64,000 bases of DNA. Source: an uncultured Helicobacter sp. (GTDB taxonomy: Bacteria; Campylobacterota; Campylobacteria; Campylobacterales; Helicobacteraceae). Positions within the stretch are counted from its first letter, which is position 1, and each line of letters opens with the position of its first letter. Shown piece after piece: positions 1 through 6,917 of this stretch. The position numbers were made by a program, and so were the translations under genes. Where the stretch lies: contig NZ_CAJTLL010000004.1 in the NCBI RefSeq assembly GCF_910577135.1, positions 9,234-73,233 on the forward strand, in the 5' to 3' direction. Under the pieces are notes generated by a model. It made no database searches. It was not told where the DNA came from and saw only the letters and a list, made by a program, of their open reading frames with translations.

Positions 1-381
1 GCCCCCCCCCCACAATATACTCTCATTGCAAGAATCTAAGCTATGAGATGGCAAGAGATTTTTAATCTTATGCAACGTATCCAAATAGGCTTGTGCCATA
101 TTTTCCAAATCAGGCACGACTATGCGCAAAATACCATTTGGTTTAAGAATGCGCTTGATTTCTTTGAGTATATCAAGGGCTTTGTGAGGATTCAAATGCT
201 CTAAAAAATGGCTGCTGTATGCTACATCAAAGCTATTATCGCTAAAGGGTAGGGTGGAGAGGAGATTTACCTTTTTGACACGATTATCAAGTGGGCTAAA
301 ATCTATATTCACCCAATCCGTGTGGAATCTACTGCCACAGGCGAAATTAAGCATTTTGATGGGGGTATTATTTTCTTGCAT
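1..381 (-). CDS. SAM-dependent methyltransferase, 3' end outside window
   Basis: Class I S-adenosylmethionine-dependent methyltransferase, probably acting in surface-glycan biosynthesis given the neighbouring glycosyltransferases. 127 codons are visible and the gene runs off the left edge. The protein starts MQENNTPIKMLNFACGS; the FACGS loop is a motif I-like SAM site, followed by an acidic stretch (NIDFSPLD), then LPFSDNSFDVAYSSHFLEHL and LKPNGILRIVVPDLE, which match the post-I region and motif III of this fold. The ATG at 381 is followed at once by conserved sequence. A G10 tract (C10 on the plus strand, 2-11) lies in frame near codon 125, so slippage would switch the C-terminal part on or off. 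The substrate cannot be told. Confidence 0.8.
   Translation of the reverse strand, partial: MQENNTPIKMLNFACGSRFHTDWVNIDFSPLDNRVKKVNLLSTLPFSDNSFDVAYSSHFLEHLNPHKALDILKEIKRILKPNGILRIVVPDLENMAQAYLDTLHKIKNLLPSHSLDSCNESILWGGG
2..11. repeat. C10 homopolymer tract inside the methyltransferase gene
   Basis: Ten consecutive C on the plus strand (G10 in the coding strand), at codons 124-127 of the minus-strand methyltransferase. Tracts of this length in Helicobacter surface genes are known slipped-strand phase-variation sites; that this one varies is inferred. Confidence 0.85.
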
Positions 382-452
382 AGGAATCCTTTGAAATGTG
401 GTAAAAAGATGATTGTAGTAGCAATTCACTTAACATTTGATTTTCCATTTTG

Positions 453-1376
453 CTAGAGTGATGTAAAAAATGTCAATGGATAGACATTATAGCTTCCTCT
501 CATAGATCGCCTTAAGCGATGATAAAGGGCTTTAAGATTTTTAGGAGGCTTATGCCTTAAATCAAAATTATGAGGCATAAAAGTTTCTCTTAGCGCAATA
601 AGCTCTTTTATATAAGGTGTGTAGATTTGCTCTAGTGTGGCTTGAGGAAGCTTATAATTGCCTAAATCGACTTTGTTTTCACCAATAAATGAAAGGGCGT
701 GAAAATGATAAAAAATAGGGCGGAGGTGGAAAAACTGCTGGATATTCCACGGAGCAAGTGCGTATCTAGGATTGCTTGGCACATACACGCCGCAAAATCG
801 TTCAGTCCAATCATCAAGGTATTTTTGGTCACCAAACTTACCATCTTCAAAACGCGCAAAACACCATTCTAAACATCTTTGTTTCCACCAAGTGAGCGCT
901 TCTAATCCATCTTGTGTCGCCTTAAAGCACATAAACTGCACGCAATAGATTCCACTTGTGGCTTCTTGATTGTAGATAGGCGTGTAGTTATGCTTTGTGA
1001 GTAAGATAGAGTTTTCTCTCATTTCATCAATAATCACATTAGGATTTTCAAAGAAATACACATCTGCATCAATATATGTGCAAAATGGGAGGTTGAAAGT
1101 TTTAATACAATATTCAATAATCGCGGGGGTGCAGCTCCAGCAGTATTCCCCAAGACTTCTTGTGCTTTTAATAGCAAGGAGCTCTTCATTTTCAAAATCA
1201 TATAGCGCAATAGGCGTAACAAAGGATAGTTTAAGCGCGGTGATATGTTTTAAACTCTCATCATCAAAGCAAAGCACATAGATATGAATATCTTGTGTAT
1301 GAGCGCTCAGGGATTTAATCATCGCAATCCCGCGTGTAAGGTAGTTTGCATTAAAGAGTGTGCAGTAGTAATACAT
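453..1376 (-). CDS. glycosyltransferase (nucleotide-diphospho-sugar transferase fold)
   Basis: About 307 residues. The N-terminus (YYCTLFNANYLTRGIAMIKS) is typical of GT-A fold transferases: a strand, then 'L...G..M..SL'. The metal-binding DxD motif is CTYIDADVYFF near residue 105. SGIYCVQF and a GDQKYLDDW segment match the acceptor side and the Asp-Gln helix of GT8-like enzymes. Probable role: adding a sugar to lipooligosaccharide or O-antigen; donor and acceptor unknown. I place the start at ATG 1376 rather than GTG 1382 because an AAGGAG ribosome site sits 5 nt before the ATG and overlaps the GTG. The upstream glycosyltransferase gene overlaps this start by about 26 nt, which suggests co-transcription. 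Confidence 0.8.
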   Translation of the reverse strand: MYYYCTLFNANYLTRGIAMIKSLSAHTQDIHIYVLCFDDESLKHITALKLSFVTPIALYDFENEELLAIKSTRSLGEYCWSCTPAIIEYCIKTFNLPFCTYIDADVYFFENPNVIIDEMRENSILLTKHNYTPIYNQEATSGIYCVQFMCFKATQDGLEALTWWKQRCLEWCFARFEDGKFGDQKYLDDWTERFCGVYVPSNPRYALAPWNIQQFFHLRPIFYHFHALSFIGENKVDLGNYKLPQATLEQIYTPYIKELIALRETFMPHNFDLRHKPPKNLKALYHRLRRSMRGSYNVYPLTFFTSL

Positions 1377-2256
1377 ACGCACTCCTTAGAGATGGTAAAG
1401 AAGGGGAATAGATTAAATGCGATTTAGAAAAAACAGAAAAAGAAATAACAAAATGTCTAAGAATGTAAAGTAGGAGGAGGATTACAAGTTTGTGTGCCCC
1501 CCCCCTAGCACCAAAACTAATGAGTTTTTTTGGTGTGTTGATACGCAGGGTATTTCGTGCAAATTCCTTATTGATAGGGCGGTATAGGCGTGTGTCGATA
1601 GGATTAGGGAGGTTGATAATAGGCTTATTTTTAAAAAGTGTAGAATCTCTAGCACAGGATGTAATCCATTGAGATAAGCCGTTTATGGTTAGATTCTGTA
1701 ATGTATTATAAACTTTTGCCTTATGCTTAAAAGTCCAAAAACTGATGTCAAAAGGAAACTTAGAATGGAGGAGTGGGCAAGATTTACAAACAGAGCCAAC
1801 CCCTATACAGGCGGGTGCCACATAGTGGCACCCGCCTGTATAGGGGTTGGCGTCGTGCAGGCTCCACAAAAGCGGCGCTTTGATGGATTGCAAATCTTTG
1901 ATATTAAAGAATCCGCTTTCAACACAATGCAAATGCACTACATCAGGGTTTAGCTCATTAATAGCGGCAAGAAGGGGACGATTGCGCGGTGTGAAGAATG
2001 GAAGATGGGGTGAAAATATATCTTTGTGTCGTTTGGGATAGAGTTTAAGCGGGAGCTGGGATAAAAAGGGGCGAATCTTGGCAAAGGCTTTTTGGAGTTT
2101 GGTTTGCGCGATTTGTCTTATCTGTGGAGTATCTGTAGTTTTATTTTGTGTAAGTATTATAGAATCTACATTGTGTTCAAGCAGTGCCTTATGTAGCCGG
2201 ACACAGGCTCTTCCAGCTCCACCATTATCTTGAGTAACAAGATGCACTATTCTCAT
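1351..2256 (-). CDS. glycosyltransferase family 4-like protein, C-terminal domain missing
   Basis: N-terminal half of a GT-B glycosyltransferase of the WcaC type. It starts MRIVHLVTQDNGGAGRACVR (GGAGRA is the usual N-terminal glycine loop), has the WSLHDANPYTGGCHY motif and a run of spaced cysteines (C..C..CP) found in this subfamily, and reaches IRINTPKKLISFGA, where the second Rossmann domain normally begins. There a G9 tract (1497-1505) occurs. The remaining ~50 codons (hydrophobic, Leu/Ser-rich) do not resemble a donor-binding domain. Both other frames after the tract stop within about a dozen codons. The gene is therefore truncated in every frame, with about 100 residues of the expected domain lost. 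Start ATG 2256 follows AAGGA. A 27-bp perfect inverted repeat lies inside the reading frame. Confidence 0.7.
   Translation of the reverse strand: MRIVHLVTQDNGGAGRACVRLHKALLEHNVDSIILTQNKTTDTPQIRQIAQTKLQKAFAKIRPFLSQLPLKLYPKRHKDIFSPHLPFFTPRNRPLLAAINELNPDVVHLHCVESGFFNIKDLQSIKAPLLWSLHDANPYTGGCHYVAPACIGVGSVCKSCPLLHSKFPFDISFWTFKHKAKVYNTLQNLTINGLSQWITSCARDSTLFKNKPIINLPNPIDTRLYRPINKEFARNTLRINTPKKLISFGARGGAHKLVILLLLYILRHFVISFSVFSKSHLIYSPSLPSLRSAYVLLLHTL
1497..1505. repeat. C9 homopolymer tract at the truncation point of a glycosyltransferase
   Basis: Nine C on the plus strand (G9 in the coding strand), exactly where family 4 glycosyltransferase homology is lost. It may have been a phase-variation tract and also a recombination point. 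Confidence 0.8.
1795..1851. repeat. 57-nt perfect palindrome (27-bp arms, 3-nt loop)
   Basis: Left arm 1795-1821 (GCCAACCCCTATACAGGCGG then GTGCCAC) is the exact reverse complement of right arm 1825-1851; the loop is ATA. It lies within the glycosyltransferase coding sequence over the NPYTGGCH..VAPACIGVG segment, and both strands encode nearly the same peptide. Each arm is far too long for chance. Confidence 0.95.
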
Positions 2257-2312
2257 CGTATTCCTTAATCTAAACGCTCTTTTTGCTATTTTGCATCTTA
2301 GGTTAATCAAAG

Positions 2313-2389
2313 TGGCACGCCCAAGAGGATTCGAACCTCTGACCTACGGCTTAGAAGGCCGTTGCTCTATCCAGCTGAGCTATGAGCGC
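2313..2389 (-). tRNA. tRNA-Arg (UCU anticodon)
   Basis: 77-nt cloverleaf on the minus strand with an encoded CCA end. The 5' acceptor strand GCGCTCA pairs with the 3' strand before GCCA. The D-arm reads AGCTCAGCTGGATAGAGC, the anticodon loop CTTCTAA gives UCU, and the T-arm contains GGTTCGAATCC. It is the last gene of a three-tRNA cluster. Confidence 0.96.
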
Positions 2390-2415
2390 ATTTAAAGTAA
2401 AAAGAGGTTTGGGAT

Positions 2416-2492
<77 letters not shown>

Positions 2493-2557
2493 ATACTTAA
2501 ACTTAATTACAAACTAGAATGTTTAGATATAGCTATAAAACTAAAGGCTTAAAGAAG

Positions 2558-2632
2558 TGGCTGGGGTAAAAGGATTCGAACCTCTGAATGCCTGGACCAA
2601 AACCAGGTGCCTTACCGCTTGGCGATACCCCA
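2558..2632 (-). tRNA. tRNA-Gln (UUG anticodon)
   Basis: 75 nt with encoded CCA. Acceptor strand TGGGGTA pairs with TACCCCA. The anticodon loop TTTTGGT gives UUG. The T-arm is GGTTCGAATCC. It is the first gene of the cluster downstream of a consensus promoter. Confidence 0.96.
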
Positions 2633-2656
2633 ATAACAAAAAAATTTAAAGGCGCA

Positions 2657-2685
2657 ATTATAATGAGTTTGTATAGCTTTGTCAA
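2657..2685 (-). promoter_or_regulatory. consensus promoter for the tRNA cluster
   Basis: On the minus strand TTGACA (2685-2680) and TATAAT (2662-2657) are separated by exactly 17 nt, about 25 nt upstream of tRNA-Gln. Both hexamers are perfect, which is unusual in Helicobacter, where the -35 box is normally weak, but expected for stable-RNA genes. Confidence 0.85.
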
Positions 2686-2723
2686 GATTCTTAATGCGCT
2701 ACGCTTGTGGCAGGAACTCTCTC

Positions 2724-2788
2724 TATGCCTTTGCTATCAGGATTAAAGCTTTCGCATTTACACAAAGTGTCAATCCACAATTTGCATA
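2724..2788. repeat. dispersed intergenic repeat, copy 1
   Basis: Starts TATGCCTTTGCTAT and continues ...TAAAGCT...CGCATT.ACACAAAGTG.CAATCCA. It aligns with 25570-25632 over about 60 nt and more weakly with 3454-3510. All three lie between genes. The rest of the 2640-2960 gap shows no other feature I can support. Confidence 0.6.
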
Positions 2789-2976
2789 CAGCGTAGCATA
2801 CGAGCGAAGCTCTTATCCTTTGGCAAATCCCGTAAGGAAAAAATGAGTTTTTAAGGCAGAATCTTTATGATATATTTGCTTTGAAGTTACTTGTGTGTTT
2901 TACAATGTAGGTATTCCTTGAATGGTTTTAGCGATGAAGCTATTTTAAGGAAAATATTATTGTGAAAGGATATATT

Positions 2977-3414
2977 ATGAGTAAAGTTGTTGAAATTTTA
3001 AAGCAGATTCAAGCTGATACAGAAGTGTTTTATGTCAAAGTGCATAATTTTCATTGGAATGTTAAGGGTATGGATTTTTACCCTACACATAAAGCTACTG
3101 AAGAGATTTATGAAAAATTTGCTGATGTCTTTGATGATGTCGCAGAACGTGTATTGCAAATTGGTGAAAAGCCTTATGTAACACTTGCAGATATGCTTAA
3201 AGCTGCAAAAATTAAAGAGGAGAGTAAAACAAGTTTTACTTCAAAAGATGTTTTAAAAGCTATTCTTGCTGATTATGAATATTTCCTTAAAGCATTTGAA
3301 AATCTTTCAAGCGAAGCAGACAAGGTAGGAGATAATGTAACTGCTGCGTATGCTGATGATAAGGTAGGTGAGTTACAAAAAGCTATTTGGATGCTTAAAG
3401 CGCAACTTGCTTAA
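2977..3414 (+). CDS. dps: Dps-family miniferritin (NapA-like)
   Basis: 145 residues, the usual size for Dps/neutrophil-activating protein. It forms a cytoplasmic dodecamer that oxidises and stores iron and protects DNA from peroxide. The dinuclear ferroxidase site is visible: [20 protein letters not shown] (His and Asp), then [11 protein letters not shown] (Asp and Glu), the standard ligand set at the subunit interface. I chose ATG 2977 ([10 protein letters not shown]) because AAAGGA lies 6 nt upstream; the in-frame GTG at 2962 has no good ribosome site. The gene stands alone downstream of the tRNA cluster on the opposite strand. In related bacteria dps is iron- or peroxide-regulated; I do not see a convincing operator here. 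Confidence 0.92.
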   Translation: MSKVVEILKQIQADTEVFYVKVHNFHWNVKGMDFYPTHKATEEIYEKFADVFDDVAERVLQIGEKPYVTLADMLKAAKIKEESKTSFTSKDVLKAILADYEYFLKAFENLSSEADKVGDNVTAAYADDKVGELQKAIWMLKAQLA

Positions 3415-3453
3415 AAATACAATGATTTTAGAGCATTCACATTCTATATAAAT

Positions 3454-3510
3454 GCCCATTTGCTACTACACTTCGTGTGAATGCGGCACGAAGTGTTAAT
3501 CTACACTTGT
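3454..3510. repeat. dispersed intergenic repeat, weak copy 2
   Basis: The segment GCACGAAGTG.TAATC.ACACTTGT resembles GCACGAAGTGCCAATCCATACTTGT at 25606-25630. It also contains a small inverted repeat (CACTTCGTG / CACGAAGTG). The remaining 3415-3787 gap is AT-rich with no gene I can support. Confidence 0.5.
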
Positions 3511-3787
3511 TTTTAAACAAAAAATAATAGAATCCAAAAACTTCAATGAAAATGAAATAAATATTTATTGAAAAAACTCAAAGAAAAACCCACAAATATT
3601 TACAAGACTCATTTCTTCAAAATCTATTTTAGTGCATATTCTTCTGTGCTATTTGATACTTTATATAAATATCCACGCTTAAGGCACTCAAATACATAAT
3701 AAAATTTATTTTATTGCTATATAATGCCGCGCTAGCTTAATATAAATTATCAATGATTGAGATTTTGAGATTCTATAAAGGTTTGCT

Positions 3788-4858
3788 ATGTATGAGGAAC
3801 GTGTAAAGAGAGCCATAGAGGCGATAAAAAAGGGCGAGATGATTATCATAATGGATGATGAGGACAGGGAGAATGAGGGTGATTTAGTAATGGCGGGGAT
3901 TTTCTCCACACCGCAAAAAATCAACTTTATGGCGCAAGAGGCACGGGGGCTCATTTGTGTATCCATCACAAATGAGATTGCCAAAAAGCTGGATTTACCC
4001 CCAATGGTGCAAAAAAATGATAGCAATTACGAGACAGCTTTCACTATTTCCATTGACGCTAAAGAGGCAAAGACAGGTATTTCAGCTTATGAACGTGATA
4101 TGACTATCCGCCTAATGTGTGATAGCAATGCCAAGCCTAGCGACTTTGTGCGCCCCGGACATATTTTTCCGCTCATTGCCAAGGAGGGAGGCACTTTGGT
4201 TCGCACAGGGCACACTGAAGCAAGTGTAGATATTTGCCGCCTTGCAGGTGTTGCACCTATCTCTGTGATTTGTGAGATTATGAAAAAGGACGGCACAATG
4301 GCAGGGCGAGGTGATAAATTCCTCCTTGATTTTGCAAAGGAGCATAGTCTTAATATCCTTTATGTAAGCGACATTATTCACTATCGCTTAAATTTTGAGA
4401 ATCTTATCAATGAATCGGGGCGTGAAAATGTGATGTTTATGAATGAGAGTGCAGAAAAAATCCATTTTATCGACCATTTGGGGCGTACACATATCGCCTT
4501 TGCTTTTGCAGGGCTTAGTAAGATTGCTTCACAGAGCCCTGCACAGATAAAGCCACTTATTCGATTCCATAATGTGCGGAGTGATTTAGAGCTTTTACAA
4601 GATGATGAGGAGTTTAACGCACTTTTAAGCAGTATTAGCCACCTTAAGCAGCAGGGCGGGTATTTGATATTCCTTAATCAGCAGGACAAAGCACATAAGA
4701 GCTGTGGTGAGATAAAGGATTTTGGCATAGGAGCGCAGATTCTTAAAAGGCTAGAGGTGCAAGACTTTATCCTTCTTAGTTCGTGCAATACTCAAGCGAG
4801 TGAGTATAACGCCCTAAGCGGCTTCAATCTGCATTTGATAGAAAAAATAGAGGTATAA
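3788..4858 (+). CDS. ribBA: RibBA: 3,4-dihydroxy-2-butanone-4-phosphate synthase with degenerate GTP cyclohydrolase II domain
   Basis: 356 residues. Residues 1-205 are the RibB domain, which converts ribulose 5-phosphate to dihydroxybutanone phosphate for riboflavin synthesis. Signature MDDEDRENEGDLVMA is near residue 24 and FVRPGHIFPL plus RTGHTEASVDI near residue 130-150 are the substrate and metal site. Residues 210-356 correspond to GTP cyclohydrolase II, but the zinc-binding Cys cluster and the usual RVHSE motif are absent (VRFHNVRSDLELL instead), while the late DFGIGAQILKRL segment remains. This matches the epsilonproteobacterial pattern in which only the first activity is expected. The gene is monocistronic, and AT-rich sequence with an AAGCTTTTAAAAGCT hairpin follows. 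Confidence 0.92.
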   Translation: MYEERVKRAIEAIKKGEMIIIMDDEDRENEGDLVMAGIFSTPQKINFMAQEARGLICVSITNEIAKKLDLPPMVQKNDSNYETAFTISIDAKEAKTGISAYERDMTIRLMCDSNAKPSDFVRPGHIFPLIAKEGGTLVRTGHTEASVDICRLAGVAPISVICEIMKKDGTMAGRGDKFLLDFAKEHSLNILYVSDIIHYRLNFENLINESGRENVMFMNESAEKIHFIDHLGRTHIAFAFAGLSKIASQSPAQIKPLIRFHNVRSDLELLQDDEEFNALLSSISHLKQQGGYLIFLNQQDKAHKSCGEIKDFGIGAQILKRLEVQDFILLSSCNTQASEYNALSGFNLHLIEKIEV

Positions 4859-4914
4859 ATTAAGCTTTTAAAAGCTATACTTGCACTTTTATTTTAAGTT
4901 TTTAAGGTTATTGT

Positions 4915-5967
4915 TTGTCCCCCAAGGTTAAGATTCTTATCTGCTATCACAAAGTAAGCCCTATTATTGCTAATGATTTCCTAGCACCCATATTGCTAGG
5001 AGCAGAATCTGCACCAAAAGATACTCAAGAATGCCTAAAAAGTGATTGCATTAAACATAATACAGATTTGTTGAGAGATGATTCTATCTGCGCTGGGGGA
5101 GGGCAACCTCATAGCTTAAAAGGTAATCCTGTTTCATTAGAAGATACATATCTTTCGCATACTGATTCTGCCGCACTGCCTATATCTTTGAATCCTCGTG
5201 AGATTCCCCACACCTTAGAGCATATTTCCTCGCTTAATCCCTACTTTTGCGAGCTTACCGCGATGTATTGGGCGTGGAAGAATCTAGAGGCGGATTATTA
5301 TGGGCTATTTCACTATCGCCGAGTGCTGGATTTTACGTCATCAAGCCTCCTAGCAAAAACTCTATCTTTTCTCACGCCTAAGGCTTTTCCACAGGTGAAA
5401 TACTCTTTGCATCCCTGTCATATAGATAAGCTTTTGCAAACACAAAAGCCCGATATGATCATCCCTCAAAGGCAGAATCTCGCAGCACACTTAACCTCTT
5501 ATGATACCTACAAGCAAGACCATCATATACAGGATTTAGACAAGGCACTTGCGTATATTAAGGCACATTTTCCCTATATGCAAGAAGCAGTGCAAGAGGC
5601 GCTTTTCACAAAAGGGCAGGGCGTGTATTATTGGAATATCGCTATATGGCGCAAGGAGCTATTTTTTGAATACTGCGAGTGGCTTTTTGATGTGCTCTTT
5701 GGGATTATGGAGGAAATCCCATATAAGCAATATGATGATTTTCAAAAGCGCGTTTTTGGCTTTTTGGCAGAGCGGTTATCTAATGTATGGCTGATGTATA
5801 AGATGCAAACCCAACTCTTAAAGATTATAGAGTGCAAAACAAGGCTTCTGCATACCTCTAATAAAAAGTTTTTTGGTGTGGTGAGAGGGAGAGAGTATAA
5901 GCGGCATTATTGCTTTTTTATTCGCATGTATAAAAAGCCTCTCTCACCCCCCCCCCCACAATATTAG
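4915..5967 (+). CDS. DUF4422 family putative glycosyltransferase, C-terminus set by a C11 tract
   Basis: About 350 residues from a TTG start at 4915 (AAGG 8 nt upstream). Core motifs shared with the next gene: ILICYHKVSPIIAN at the N-terminus, SSLNPYFCELTAMYWAWKN, and ADYYGLFHYRRV, which are hallmarks of DUF4422, a family found in polysaccharide loci and thought to transfer sugars. Relative to its neighbour it has an extra ~60-residue segment (about residues 30-95). Eleven C (5947-5957) lie four codons before the stop, giving a Pro4-Gln-Tyr end. With C10 the frame runs on to a TGA overlapping the next ATG (ATGA at 5989-5992); with C12 it continues about 26 codons. A tract change would therefore alter the C-terminus and coupling to the next gene rather than remove the protein. 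Confidence 0.72.
   Translation: MSPKVKILICYHKVSPIIANDFLAPILLGAESAPKDTQECLKSDCIKHNTDLLRDDSICAGGGQPHSLKGNPVSLEDTYLSHTDSAALPISLNPREIPHTLEHISSLNPYFCELTAMYWAWKNLEADYYGLFHYRRVLDFTSSSLLAKTLSFLTPKAFPQVKYSLHPCHIDKLLQTQKPDMIIPQRQNLAAHLTSYDTYKQDHHIQDLDKALAYIKAHFPYMQEAVQEALFTKGQGVYYWNIAIWRKELFFEYCEWLFDVLFGIMEEIPYKQYDDFQKRVFGFLAERLSNVWLMYKMQTQLLKIIECKTRLLHTSNKKFFGVVRGREYKRHYCFFIRMYKKPLSPPPPQY
5947..5957. repeat. C11 homopolymer tract at the 3' end of a DUF4422 gene
   Basis: Eleven C immediately followed by ACAATATTAG. The left-edge tract has the same flank (C10 then ACAATAT). Probable phase-variable site. Confidence 0.85.
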
Positions 5968-5988
5968 TGAAAATGCAAGGAGTAAGGA

Positions 5989-6903
5989 ATGAATATAAAA
6001 ATTTTAGTCTGCTATCACAAAGTTAGCCCTATTATCGCCAATGAGGTTTTGCAGCCTATTTTGCTAGGGGCGGAGAATGCAAAGGAGCAGGTGAAAGATG
6101 AGCTAGAAAATCTCTGCCACAGGGTAAATGTAAAGCTATACTATGATGATAGCGGAGAGCATATCAGCAGCCTTAATCCCTACTTTTGCGAACTCACTGC
6201 AATGTATTGGGCGTGGAAGAATCTAGAGGCGGATTATTATGGGTTGTTTCATTATAGGAGGGTTTTTGATTTTAGAGGGAAAACACCTCTTAATAATCCC
6301 TACGATGTAAATAAAATTAGACTTTCTCCATCACAGCTTCAGCATACCTTTGGGCTATCCGCACAAAGCATAGAGTCTATGTTAAAAACAGCGGATATTA
6401 TTGCTTCAAAACGTATTATTGTTTCCTATGGTTGGGAGAGTTCGCGCTTCTTTAATCAATATGAAATCTATGCGCGAGACCATCATCAAAAAGATTTAGA
6501 TATAGTGCTAGAGATTATAAGGGAGAAATACCCTCATTATGAGGAAGCAATCCAAAAGGTATTTTTCACTCGGGGGCAATGCCTTAGCTGGTGGAATCTC
6601 TTTGTGATGAAAAAGGATTTATATTTTGAATATTGCGAGTTTTTGTTTGGAGTGCTTTTTGAGGCACAAAAACGTATTGATTTGCGCTTTTATACCCCTT
6701 ATCAAGCACGTATATTTGGCTTTTTGGCAGAGCGGCTTTTAAATGTATTCCTTGTGTATAAAGACTTAACTTCTCTTACGAGGATTGAAAAGCTTCAAGC
6801 GTGGCAGCTTAAAGATGAGCGTCCGTGGCTAGGTTGGGTGCAGGAGGGTGATGTAAGGCGATTTTATGTTTGCAAACTACGAGTGTTAAAGCGGTATTGC
6901 TAA
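5989..6903 (+). CDS. DUF4422 family putative glycosyltransferase
   Basis: 304 residues, a paralogue of the preceding gene (ILVCYHKVSPIIANEVLQP, SSLNPYFCELTAMYWAWKN, FHYRRVFDF, FTRGQCLSWWNLFVMKK). The pair share long nearly identical DNA stretches, for example around 5270-5310 and 6200-6240, pointing to recent duplication or conversion. The ATG at 5989 follows GGAG with a 5-nt gap. The family is linked to capsule, O-antigen and lipooligosaccharide loci; the sugar is unknown. It lies 14 nt before the membrane protein gene and is probably in one operon with it. Confidence 0.8.
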   Translation: MNIKILVCYHKVSPIIANEVLQPILLGAENAKEQVKDELENLCHRVNVKLYYDDSGEHISSLNPYFCELTAMYWAWKNLEADYYGLFHYRRVFDFRGKTPLNNPYDVNKIRLSPSQLQHTFGLSAQSIESMLKTADIIASKRIIVSYGWESSRFFNQYEIYARDHHQKDLDIVLEIIREKYPHYEEAIQKVFFTRGQCLSWWNLFVMKKDLYFEYCEFLFGVLFEAQKRIDLRFYTPYQARIFGFLAERLLNVFLVYKDLTSLTRIEKLQAWQLKDERPWLGWVQEGDVRRFYVCKLRVLKRYC

Positions 6904-6917
6904 GGCAGGTGTGAGAT

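Noticed and set aside
1723..1953. plus-strand 76-codon frame resembling the glycosyltransferase peptide
   Set aside because: Its similarity is only the palindrome read on the other strand; it is not a separate gene.
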